Shown piece by piece: positions 1 to 12,000 of a DNA stretch of 64,000 bases. The notes under the pieces were generated by a model that was not told the DNA's origin, did no database searches, and saw only the letters and a program-made list of their open reading frames with translations. Positions within the stretch are counted from its first letter, which is position 1; each line of letters starts with the position of its first letter. Origin of the DNA: Cyanoderma ruficeps (Eukaryota > Chordata > Aves > Passeriformes > Timaliidae); contig VZDJ01000034.1 in assembly GCA_008694505.1 (NCBI GenBank), forward strand, positions 2,433,557-2,497,556, given 5' to 3'. The position numbers were made by a program, and so were the translations under genes.

Positions 1-1210
1 CTGCTTTCACTGGAGGTGTTTCCACATAAGGAGGCTTGAAGCAGAGGGGAGGGCCATTACAGCGTATAAACACTGCACAGGCTGGGGTCTAGAGGCATCT
101 CACAGCCTCGTTGAAGTCTAAAATATTCCGTACTGACTGGCCAGGGGGCCGGCATGGAACAGGATTGTGTCTCATTGGCTTTGCCGTGCATGGCTGGGAA
201 AGCAGCCACCTCCTCCTCCTCCTCCAGGAGGTGAAGTGGGGAAATAGGGCTGGACCCTCCTCCCTGGGCTTCATCTTAGGGGTCTTCCTCCAGTGCAAAT
301 TTCTCAAAAGTTCCTTATTCCTGGACTTGTTCTTAAAGTCGGCCCATGTCCCATGAAAGTCTTTTTTTTGGAGGGTGGAAAAATTACTTCTGTCTGTGAG
401 GATGCTGAAGCTGTGAGAGGATTGCTTGCACAGAAGGAGGGAGTCACACTGCTTAGAAGTTGTCCTCATGGAGAATTTCTTGGTATTGCTTCTTTTGCTC
501 TGTTCCAGGTTCTGGGTTGGGTGTTGGCGTTGGCCATGGGCTCCGTCCTTGGCCGCTGGGACTGTTTCATTCCCAGCTAGGAAATAGTTTCTTGTGTTTC
601 CTGGCAAGAGTTCACATGTGTGAAATGTAAGATTTGGAATGGGTTGTAGGAAGTTAATTTGATCGCTTGGCAAGAGAGTGGGATGATCCAGTTCTCATGT
701 GTTTCTTTTAATCTCTGTAATTTTGTCTGGGAAGAAGAGAGTGGCAGCGAAGGAACTTGGCTCTCAGTGCAGTAACACATCCCTTATTGTCCTGAGGTTG
801 AACATCTCTCTTTAAACATGATATTCTCCAGTGGCCCTTAGAGACCCCAAATCCTGTTTAGACAAAGTAAGCCTTGATGAACCTGGCTGTTCCTGATTCA
901 ATAACATGGCTGGGAGAGGGATGGTGTGAAAATGCTGGAGAAAAGAGTAAAAATTCAGCCTCCTCTCACTCGTGCTACAATAGTCCTTCCCTCTTATGCA
1001 GGATTACTTGCTGGAATTTAAAAGTTTGTGCTTATTTTAGTAGAAATGGGGATAGTTGTTTGTCTGACTGCTCCTGCCATGCTGCCAAACTCTTGGAAAG
1101 CTGCAGGTGTTCCCAGAAATGCCTTGTGGTGGGAGATGGGCTGCAGCCCTGGGGCCTTGGGAGTGATGTCAGACCTGTGAAATCAGTGAGAGCTGGTGGT
1201 GATGGGATGG

Positions 1211-1281
1211 GAATCAAAGAACCACAGAATAATTGGGGTTGGGAGGGACCTTCAAAGGTCATCTGTTCCAATTCCCAAGGG
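1211..1281 (-). mobile_element. CR1 LINE fragment (3' end)
   Basis: The segment AGAACCACAGAATAATTGGG, followed by GGGAGGGACCTTCAAAGGTCATCT, is the reverse complement of the CR1 3' tail. Short and diverged. Confidence 0.8.
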
Positions 1282-1719
1282 AGAGAAGGGCTGGAGGAGG
1301 GTGATAATGAGGCAAAAACCTTCCCTGGCTTTGGGAGAGGAAACACAGTCCCTGTGTGCTGGGTCGGACAGGTAGGATGTGGTTGTGCCCTCCTCCAGAG
1401 AAAGGAAGTTTTGAAATTAAACTGGAATTGCAAAAATGCATCCACATATTTGCAACAAAGCAAAGCCACCCAAGCTGCCTCTCATTTTCACATTAAAACG
1501 ATGCCTTTGGTCTCGATTCTAATTCTGCTGGCATGAAAACTTGTTTGCTGCTATAATTGAGAGAAGGTGGAGGAAATCATGTTTTCTTTTGCTTTGCCTT
1601 CTTGTGCATTCAACAGCTTTGGGTGCAGCTTTCTCCTGTGATCTTGGTGTCCTTTTGGTGAGGGATGAAGAGATGGGGGTGATACCTGGGAGTGCTGGAA
1701 ACTCCCATTGGGAACCAAG

Positions 1720-1823
1720 GGCAGGTTGGACAACTGGTCTAGTGAAAAGTGTCCCTGCCCATGGGAGGGGGAGGAACTGGATGATCTTTAAGGTCTCTTC
1801 CAATTCAAACCATGGTTCTATGA
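1720..1823 (+). mobile_element. CR1 LINE fragment (3' end)
   Basis: Contains the typical CR1 tail: CTAGTG, CCCTGCCCATGG, GGATGATCTTTAAGGTC, TTCCAATTCAAACCATG, ending near a TTCTATGA octamer-like terminus. Confidence 0.85.
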
Positions 1824-4800
1824 AACTGAGGATGGCTCTGCACACTGGAGCATTCAGATTTATTCTTCCTGCTTTGATCTGTGCCAGAAGAAACTCTGCC
1901 CAAGTGCACCAAAGCAAAAGAGAGGAAAATGCAGCTGCAGACAGTGGTGGGTGACCCAAAGGGCTGAAACCAGGGCAGGTCTCTGGGCTGTGCAGAGGGA
2001 GCAGCAGGGGCTGGGCTCAGTGGCCTCAGCCTTGGCCAGCCCCAGCCAGAAAATACAAAGTGCTGGCACACTAAGCCTCTTGTTTGCTCTAAGCTGTTTA
2101 TTTTGCTGCTGAAGGATTGTATAATCTATTTGTCTGAGTGGAAGCAGCCAGAAAACCTCATGCTCTGAAATTCCTGCCCACCTGTGCTACACATATATAT
2201 CTATTCATATATAGATAAATAGATATAATTTACTAAGCATGTATTTGCTAAATGCATGTGTATTTACTGATGGGGAGCAGGGGCTGTTTGTCTTTGATAG
2301 CACAGTGGGACACAAACCCCAGGTCTAAGGCCAGGTCAGCACAAAGCAGGAATACAAAAAGCTCTCTGGAAGGCTGGCTCACGTCCATTATAATATTACT
2401 AAATACCATAATCCTGTGAGCCTTCGCCTCATAATACGATAATGAGTTATTAAAGCTAAGGAGGGTACTTTGGGGAGGGAGAGTTGGAGGGTTTGGGGGT
2501 TTTTTCTCCCCTCCTGCCAGGTCTGAGCCATTTCTCTTGGTCCTTCTCCATTCATGAGAGAATGGCTGCAGCAGTTTCAGAAGTGAACAATTTTAAAGGC
2601 TATAAAAATGCCAGTTTCTGAACATTGTGTGCCTTTTCCAGACAAGATGAACTGTTGTACTCTGTTCCCTCAGCTACCAGCTCATTCCACAGCCCTTAGC
2701 TCCTCTCCAGGAAAATACCCAAGGCATTAGCTAAGAAACAGCCACGCTCTACCAGAGCTTGTGAGCACAGCGTGGGCGGTGGGAAAGGTGTTCCCAGGGC
2801 CACACGTGTGCTCTGCCCACTGTCAGCACACAGCAAAAGGATGCTCTTGGAATAAAAATGTTGGAAGCATCTGGCAGCCACCTCCCTGTCTCAGGTCTGT
2901 GTGTGTTTCCAGGAAATCCTGGAAATTGTGGTGAGGAAATTGTGTTGTGCCAAGTGCCAGGACTGCGGAGGGGGAAGGAGCTGGTTCTTGCTTGCTTGGA
3001 AAATACAGCAAGAATTAAAAGAAAAAAAAAAATCCAGAGGAATGTGCCACCCATAATTTACAAGCTTGTTCACTTTGGTTTTGGGAGCACTTGGCAGCTC
3101 TGGGCTATATCCAAAGCAAAGGCAGACACATAACCCTCCCACCTCAGAGTGGAGGGAAACCTGGGTGCTTTTTCATTGTGAAATACCCTTTATTTTACCT
3201 TCCTTTCCTCTGATCAAAAATAAACACCTTGCAAAGTTCAGGTCTGTTGCTGGCTTTTGCTTTGCTTGGGGTTTCAAACCCCTTTGGATGAGGATGTGGC
3301 TGCATCCCTTGGCCCAGCAGCCACCTCCTCCACCCTGATGCTGCAGCACAAGGCGCAGCTCTCCAAATGCCATTGTCCAACAGCACGGGGATATCTATTA
3401 TTAACCATCAGTGGCAAGCTGGAAGCTGATAAAGATCTTCATTATTTTACAAGCACAATAATTACTACCTAGAGTTGTTTTCCTATGGTTTAAGTGCTTC
3501 TTTCTCCTTTGGGTATCCAGGATATGCACATCTGTCCTCAGTTTCTTGAATATCACTGTAGGAACCAGTATTTCTCCCAGCACTCTGAATATGAAAACTT
3601 CATTTTCGAGGAGTTGTTTTTCTTCTCCCTCTCTCTAACAGTCAATGAAAAAAAATCAAAGAAAGAGCAGAAGATGAGATTTGGCTTGATTTGCTCCAGT
3701 AATTGTTAATTAAAGTACTGAAGGATCCTCTCCACTTTGCTGTCAGGGGGAAGACAGCGTGTTGGGGCAGAGCTCTGGTGGGGGGTGTCACAGAAGGAAC
3801 CTGTACCCATTGTCTTATCAGGAGGGTTTTCAGATGTGGCAACACGTGTGTAACACCTTCCCAGGTATTTGTGTGCTCCTCTTGGAGTGGGGGATATTCC
3901 CAGTGGAAAGTGGTGGACAAATTATAAAGTCGTCAGTCCATCCTGGCTGCAAAGCAATAGGTGGGAGCTGGCAAAAAGCAAAAGGAGTTGTTTTCTGTAA
4001 AAATAAGAATATTGCCCCTGTAAGTGTGAATACACATTTAGAGGAGTAATTTCCAGGTGAAGCTGCACAGATGCATCACTGGCACAGGAGAGCAGGGGTG
4101 TGTGGGTGTAGGAATGGCAGTGCCTGGAGCGTGAGGGCAGGAACGTGGGAGGGAGAGATAAATCCAGGCCTTTGTCCATGGCAGGGCTGTAGAAAGGGCA
4201 TTCCTGGAGTTCATTTTTGAAATGTTTGTGCTTTGACCTGCCTCTTCTGATAAGAGAAGCCAAAGAGAAAGGGATTTATCCAGATGTGCAGCAGCCATCT
4301 CACCTGACAGCACATCTGTGGGCAGCATGGAGGTCATCGCTGGTCCCCCCATGCACGAGGTCCCTTTTGTGGTCACAAGGGCTGTGCCATCGTTCTCCTG
4401 CCAAGGCCATCACCCTGCCTTGTGTGTCCTGGCGTTTTGGGCAGGTACAGAGAAGCTGCCTTGGGCATGGTGGAGCTGGAGGAAAGGTGGGAGAGCCCGT
4501 GCCAGGGGAGAAATTGAAGGGGACAGGAGCTTTGCAGAAGGTGGCACAAGGATGAAGATACAACGCTCATGTTGGGACAGGGCAACACTCCCCCATGATG
4601 CTAATTTTTCCTTTTTTGTTGTTGTTTTTCATTGAAATACCAGTTGTGGTTTTTACCCCCCATGTCATCCTTGGGGCACAGCAGGTGATGTGTGAACCCT
4701 GCTGGCTTTGGCTGATGTAAATACTGGCAGAGATGTCTCTACCATGGGATGCACCTCAACTGCTCCCAAGGCACGGGAACACGGTGGATACCAAAGGGTG

Positions 4801-5587
4801 GGTGCAGGGGGTGATGAGCTCCCTGGTTTGGTGCAGCTGAGCTGTTCCTTTCAGCTCTCCAGGCTCTGCCTCTTGCTGGGCATCACCTGTGTCAGTCTTG
4901 CCCAGCATCACTGCAAGGGGTCCTCACCACCCAGGTGACATTTCAAGTGTCCATTCCGGCTGAATACTGACATAAATACACCACAAGTGCACTTTTCCCT
5001 CTGGATTTCAGAGACGTGGTCCGTGCTGTTACAGCTGGCAAACGAGCAGATCACAGTTCCCCTGTGGTAATGTATCTCTATCAATTTATTTCTCATTAAA
5101 AATCTTACGCGCTGCAATAAAGGCAATTGTGAGTTAACAGTGGAGCTTTATAACCTGTAAATTCAGGCCTCTGCTTCTGCACAAAACCATCTTAGGCTGT
5201 TGTATGGGTTTAGAGGGAAACCAAATCAATCCAGCAATCCCCTATCCTGCAGCTGCACGGTGCTGGGTGCACAGGAAGGGAAGGGTAAATCACTGCCTTT
5301 AGTGATTCTAACTAAGGAGTTTGATGAGGGGTGAGGGATTGATCTCCGGATGATCTGCATTACAGACAGCTTTTTTTTTTAATTCCCCTCCCTTCCTTCT
5401 GTGCAGCTAAAAAGCCAAAGAGGTTTGGATTTGATGGAACCTATGGTGAAAATCTTTTTAATTAACAGTGGATTGGAACTGGAGCTGTGTTTCAGCTGGA
5501 ATGGCAGACACCTGTTTTTTCTGGGCAGCCTGGCAGGTCCCTGATTCTCACTCAGGAAGGCAGGAGAGTGCAGGGGGTTTGTATCCA

Positions 5588-5621
5588 TGCCATCCCATCC
5601 CATCCCATCCCATCCCATCCT
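5588..5621. repeat. (CATCC)n microsatellite
   Basis: About six uninterrupted copies of the 5-mer CATCC. It yields Met-Gly-Trp-Asp repeats on the opposite strand, which is an artefact. Confidence 0.95.
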
Positions 5622-5826
5622 TTTCCAGCTCTGGATCCACCCCTTAGGGCATTTACTCTGCTTGTGCTAAAGAAATTCCACCCACCCCCTCGCCCATTTT
5701 TATTTGGATCAAATCTCATTCATTGCCTGGTAAAGTTCACTTGAGCCCTTTCCTTTTTGGGGAAGGGCTTTGCTGGGGCTTTGCTCTCTTTAACTCCTTG
5801 ACTGGAAGTTAGAGGCAGGTGGGGGT

Positions 5827-6098
5827 CAATCTCTTCTCCCACATAAAGGAGTGATAGGGCAAGAGCAAATGGCTTCAGGTTGCACCCCAGGGGAGGTTTA
5901 GGTTGGATATTAGGGAAGATTTCTTCACCAAAAGGGTCATCCAGCCCTGGAAGAGCTGCCCAGGGCAGTGGTAGAGTTCCTAGCCCTGGAAGATTTAAAA
6001 GACAGTAAATGTGGCAGCTGGGGGCATGGTTTAGTGGTGGTCCTGGGGTAGTGGTTAGACTGGGTGATCTTAGAGGCCTTTTCCAACCTAAATGATTC
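5827..6098 (+). mobile_element. CR1 LINE fragment (3' end, about 270 bp)
   Basis: Matches the CR1 tail in order: AGGAGTGATAGGGCAAGAG, GGTTGGATATTAGG, GGTTTAGTGGTGG, GACTGGGTGATCTTAGAGGC, TTTTCCAACCTAAATGATTC. It is one of the longest CR1 copies in the window. Confidence 0.93.
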
Positions 6099-9000
6099 CG
6101 TTCCCTGTGTCTCCCCATCGAGGCTCAGGGTGGAAGCAGGGTGCCCCCGCTGCAGGAGGGTCAGAAATGCCGTGTGCTGGGGCCAGATGTCCCCACCATG
6201 TCCCCTCCCTGTCCCCTCCCTGCCATCGATTGGGCTCTGTCACATCTTGGGGCTCTCGCCACAGTCCCGCCTCGCTCTAAGTGCAAAGGAAGGGAGAAAA
6301 ATCAATTCCCATCAGCTGAACAGCGCCCTTTGATTTATTGCCAGTGGAGGAAGAAATTCTTTATCTCCTGGAAGGGATTGCTTTGGTGTTTGTTATTAGG
6401 GAGCGCTGCTGGAACATCCCCCTTCCTCCAGACCCTGGTATTTTGATAACCTTTACCAGCTGGAGGACATGTGGAGCACAGAAATGGGCTCCCAGTGTGC
6501 AGTGACAGGGGCAGGTGTTAACCTGGTCTGCTGGGGTGGTCAGGGCTTTGGCACTGCCTTCCCCCAGCAGATGAAATTACCTGTGTTCCCTCAATTTCAG
6601 AGTCTGTTCTTGCACCTGACTGGGGTTACTCAGTGTGGCTTTTTGGTCTGCAAATTGAAAAGAGCATCCCTGTGCAGGCCAGAGGAGTTGCCTCGGTCCT
6701 CCTCACCTTCCAACAGCAGTCACCTCTCCCATCTGTGTGAGTTGTGCTGCTGCAGAGAATAGGTGGAAACGCTCTGAGCTACAGCCTTGAAAGTTTCCCC
6801 CATCCTTCATCTTCCAGCTGAGCTGCAGAGCAGAAGCAGGAGATGGGTACACCAGAAATCAGAATGCCTGCAGGGCGATGTTTTAATTATCTGTAATTGC
6901 TAAAGCAGGTTAGTGGCCAAATGAGCAAGTGCAGATGCACAGCTGGCAGTGAGTGTGAGCTGATACCCTGACAGGGTGATCAGTGTTGATTTTGTGTTTC
7001 TGCCAAAAAAGCCCTCTTGCCTTTTTTTGAGGTTGCTTCTGGTCTCAGTTCAAGACCCGCAGTGGTGGGAGAAGGGTGGCCATGGGTTGGTCTCAGTGGA
7101 AACACAAACTTGAGTTTTCTGTGCTGAAGTTGCACCAATCAACCCCTTTCCTACAGGGTGACTGATTTGCAGCTGGTTTTGCACGTGGGTGATACCAGGA
7201 CTGTGTGATTCAGGGAAGATGAAGAAAATTCAGACCATCTCAATCCCACTTAGTGTCAAAAAACAGCTTGTCTCCCCTTTTAGTTCCTCTGATAACATTT
7301 ATTTGTGCAGCTTCCTTAGGACATCAAGGTTTTACATCATCCACAATCCATCAGTTTAATTCTGTCTTTAAAGCAGTGATCATGAGTCTTAAAAAGGAAA
7401 AAAAAAAACAAAGCCAGCAGCCTGATGGGCAGAAGGGAGCTTGTTTCCAGCCTCAGGCAATGCAGCCTCAGGCACCAAATTCTCCTGGAGAGGATCCATG
7501 TGGGGTGGTTGTGCCACACCAACGCTCCTAGTTTTGGGGGCAAATCCCAGTTTTTTGGAGAAGCTCAGTGCAAACGAACTTCAGGGCTTCGTGAACAAAG
7601 AGAATTTTGTTATAAACCACCTGTGGGTTGGTTTTGCATAGCTGGAGGTGATATCGACCCTGTCTGGGCTTAGATGAAGCTCCTGATTTCCAGCAACTGC
7701 TTTGAATACCTTCCCTGGGGTCTTTCCTCATTGTTTGTTAGCAGGTAATGGGGAAAGTGGAACACTGGAAGGGAAGGGTGGGTTTTGGAAGACCTGGCTG
7801 GCAGAGGATGCTGCCCAAAGCTATGGGAGTGAGCAGAGCAGCTTGAGTGCTCCCCTGTCCCTGGGCTGTCCTCTGTAATCGATGGCCAGAGGTCAGCTCA
7901 ATGGAGGTTTGTGACAAAATCTCAATGTTTTATGAGTTAGGCATTTGAAATTTTTAATAGAGTTGCCATGAAGATAAATGGAACACAGGGTTGGTGACCC
8001 CAGGGGGCCCGACCATCACTCTGGGTTGTGGTGGTGAATAAACCTCAGAAATCCGGGGCTGGTGTTAGTTTGGGCTGGATTTCTGTTTAGGGTGAAGCTC
8101 AATTTGAACTATTGCAGCTGATTTAATCCAGATTTCTTTTGTGGGATTTCATGTGATTTCTGGTCTTGAGGACCTTGTATTGTGGTCTTTGTTGTTTCAC
8201 TGATGCTTTCATTCCTTGTGCATGAAACATGCCGAATCCTGCCATGGTGACCATAGAGAAAACCTCAAAAAAGTAAAATTTAAAGGGGAAAAAGGCCAGT
8301 AGAGTCCAGTGGAGTTGTGCAGAGCTTGGCCAAGGACCAGAACATATCAAATATACTTCAGGGCAAGTTTTTTTCCTGCATGATTTTACAATGTTAGGCA
8401 ATTACTGAGCCGAACAGCGTTCCTTAAGAAGATTATAATTCTGCATCCAGTGTGGACCAAGGGCATCCCAATCGGGCTGCAGCAGCTCTCAGGTGTATTG
8501 GAATCCAACCAGGTCATTAGTGGTGTTGCAGCATTAATTATTCTGAAAGCAAAAGGTTAATTTGAAGGTTTGTGGGTTGCAGAAGGTACTGGGGAGAGCA
8601 AAGCCTTTAATTTCGTGCCATCGTGTAGATGAAATAGGAAAATGTATTTTTGCAGGAATGGTTGGTGGAAATGGTTGGACGTGCTGGGTGCAAGGAGATG
8701 CAGGGTCTGTGAACCCCGCTGCTTTCTGGAAGATAAAATAAAAGCAAAACTCTTGTATTTCTTATATTTATTTTCCTAGTGTATCCTGGATTAAAAAAAA
8801 AAAAAAGGCAGGAAGGATGGAGACTTGTCAAAATGAATTATTAACGAAGTCATACTTCACACTTCCTTCCAGTCTGAGGAAGCAAAGCATGTCCCTTGCT
8901 ATGATACAGCCACTTTTTTATCTCTTTTTTCAATCCAAGGAAGCATTTCCAACCAGTGGGTATCCAGTTATTTTTCTGCAGTAACTCAGGAGTCTTCAGC

Positions 9001-12000
9001 TTTCTGCCACAGATCTTCAGAGAACAGTCAGAATCAATAGATAGTGTTTGTTTATTTTGATACAGCCAAGCAAGAGAGGAAGAAATAATCAGACAGGTGA
9101 GGGAAAACAGGAGCTTTGGCATATTTTGTTTATATATAGAGTTGTTTGGCTTGTTTTGGAAAAAATGAAATGAAGGCGCCCATCAGATTGGATTCAGATT
9201 TCCAGCACGGATTCCAAAGGCACACGATGCTCCTGAGCACAAAGGCTGCCTTTCACACGCTGCTCAAAGGGAAGATTTGTGCTTTTCTTGCCAGCACTCC
9301 CCGAGGAATATTTGAATTGTTAACCATTCCCACCTGCCAGTTCTGGACCTGCAAAGGTGTGGTGGGCACTGGGGAGAAAATACAAACGGCGTGGAACCCC
9401 TGGAGACCTGGACAGTGGTATTTTGCTGAGGGTGGCGACTCCCTGTGCTGAATGCTGTCTAAAACCCATCCCTGCTTGCCTGGTGCAGGAGGAGCTGCTG
9501 TGGCTCCATCACAGGCTCTTTGGATGGGCCTGTGGCTCATCCTGCCATGGAGCCCCCCCAAACCAGCACCCCCCTCATGCTGCCTTTGCAGAAGCCCAGT
9601 GCTGGGGAGAGGCAGCTTGGGGAGAGGGGGAAGGCAGAGACCTCATTGCTGTGGAGCATCCATCTGGCCACGGCGTAATTAAAGCTGGCTGAATGAATAA
9701 AAGAAATAAAAATATCCCATCAATTCACCTCTGCGTGCATCTGTGTGTGTGTGTGCGTGTGAATTAATCACAGCCCCATTCAGGTTTCTGGCTGCTCACC
9801 CACTTGCAGCCCGGGTCGATGCCTGCTCACCCAGGGGATGATTCCCAAACCAGCCGTGTCAGCGTGGGCTTCCCGCGGCTTCTCCGTGTTCGTTCCCTGC
9901 TGGAAGGGAGGGAGAAGCAAACACCAGGTGCCTTCATCTGCCTCTGGATGTGAATAAGGCTGTTGATCAAAATATGACAGCCTGGAGGAGGTGATGGAGA
10001 GCTGGGCATCCTCTCCTGAGCAGCAGGTGCCTGGGGTGGGGGCTCGGCTGCGGTGCCTTTACGTGGAATAAAATGGGAATGTGATCCCCACGTGCTGCTT
10101 TGATGCAACATGTCCCTCCTGCTCAGCAGAGGAAGGGGAGAATATCCCCAAATCCCTCACACTTATTAAAACAGGAGTTTGCTGCCAGGTCGGAGCTAAG
10201 TTTAAACATCTCATGATGCTTTTGGGACAGCTGCCCTTTAAAAGCTGATTTTTTTTTTTTATTCCCACTGCTCCAGCCCCTTGGTTTTAATACCAGCTTG
10301 CCTGAGGAACATTAACCTGCAGAGCAGAGAGGAGCACACAGAATTCATTTTCACCTGGATATATGCAGGAATTATCACCAATTAAAATGTATTTGACATG
10401 ATAGAAGCCAAACACATGCCTTGGCACGTTCTTTCCCTGCGTTATCAGAGAGGTTCATAGAACTAAAATGGCTTGAGAATGCAGGAGAGAAATTGAGAGG
10501 GTCTGCACCCCCAAGAGCACTGCTTGCAGCTGCATCCCCTCTCCTTGCAACCTCAGAAAGGTAAAAATTCCCCCAGATTTGGGGTGATGGTGCGTTTGCC
10601 TGGAGGGATTTGGAGCACATTGGGCAGCTCCAGGACCTGCAGCTCTATCCATGGGTCTGAGGTGTTGCCACATATCCCCTGTGGGTTGTCCCTTGGCTTA
10701 AAGGTTTATCCTACACCAGGACAGGGCTGTGGGCCTGTGGGGAACAGGAGGAAGTGCAGGGGAGTTTGTTTTACTACCATTAAAAAGAGATTTTGTAGAT
10801 AGTGATCTCTGCTTCACCCCGATGCTCACCCAGATAGAGCAAGAGGGGAAAAAAAGGAAAAACCTGAATTCCCAGGTCAGACAGGGAAAGGTTGGAGGTC
10901 AAACAAGTTGGAAGTGCCCAGAGGGGGATTCCCTGCCCACATATTCCCCATATTGCAGAGCTGGGTTGGCTGGTGATGGTCAGCATCCTTCCCAGGCCTG
11001 GGATTAGGAGTGTGCCTGGGGGTGTTTAGGTGTCTAATGACATTAATAAATCCTTCAGGATTTAGGAGGATGGCTGTGTTCAAAGGGACTCTCAGTGGGA
11101 TTTAGGCACCTAAAGGCTTTGGTGCTCCTGAAAATCCTGCTTAATCTTAAATCGCTGCTGAAAATGCACCCTGAAGTGAGGGGTGCCAGCTCTGCAGCAC
11201 CTCCAGGCATGCAGCTTGCAGAGGTGAAATGGGGGTCATTCTCTGTGCCCCCCAAGTTACCTCCAGGCTGCCAGGAGGGAATGAAGCTGAGCTGCCTGCT
11301 CCATGCCTGCCAGCCTTTTCCAGAATTGCCCCATCTGTAGCTCAAACAGCATCCGGGGAGTGGAGGTATTCTTAATTCTTAATTTAAAATAATGTTTTTT
11401 TCCCCTTATGCCACCCTTGGCACAGCTTTTTCCATTTATTCTCACTCCCCTACATTATCTTCTTTTCTCCTGCCTTTTGGCTGAAGTGGAACTGTTCCTT
11501 TTCCAGGAAAAAAAAAAATAAATCCCAAACAAGAAGGAAATTTTGGGATAAGCTGCAAAATTGACCTTGACTGAGTGCAGGGGGAGTGAGAGGGAGACGA
11601 AAATGATGCCAGAGATAGTTGTAATTAGGTTAATGTCTTCAACTGAACTTGGAAGCCAAGTAAAGAGGGGAAAGGTTGCTCTGGAAATGAAAGGTGGAAC
11701 TGGATGGCTGTGGAAATTGCCAGTGGGATTTGGGAGCTTCCCAGATGTATGTTGGTAGTTCTGGTCTGGCTGTGGGGCTGCTGGGGAGGGGGAGTCTCAC
11801 AATAAGGGGTCAGGGAGCTGATGTTGGGAATCGTGTTGTTCTGGACGTGCTTTTTCCCTTGCTGGGGCTCCAAGCAGGCACTGGAGCTGTTATTCCCATC
11901 GGAATAGCCCCTGGTGGGGGTTTGGAGGAGTTCTGCGTGGGAGCATGTTCCAGCTGGAGGAGCAGAATACAGGCAGGAAATGGGGGAAAAAATTAAATTA

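Larger units (their letters stand above)
1..5826. other. Noncoding upstream KAZRN intron, segment 1
   Basis: No exon with both splice consensus and conserved-looking protein was found. It holds two short CR1 fragments (about 1211 and 1720), short AT dinucleotide runs near 2195-2230, and the CATCC repeat at 5588-5620. The AT-rich block 2380-2470 is repeat-free. Open frames here lack any recognisable family. Confidence 0.6.
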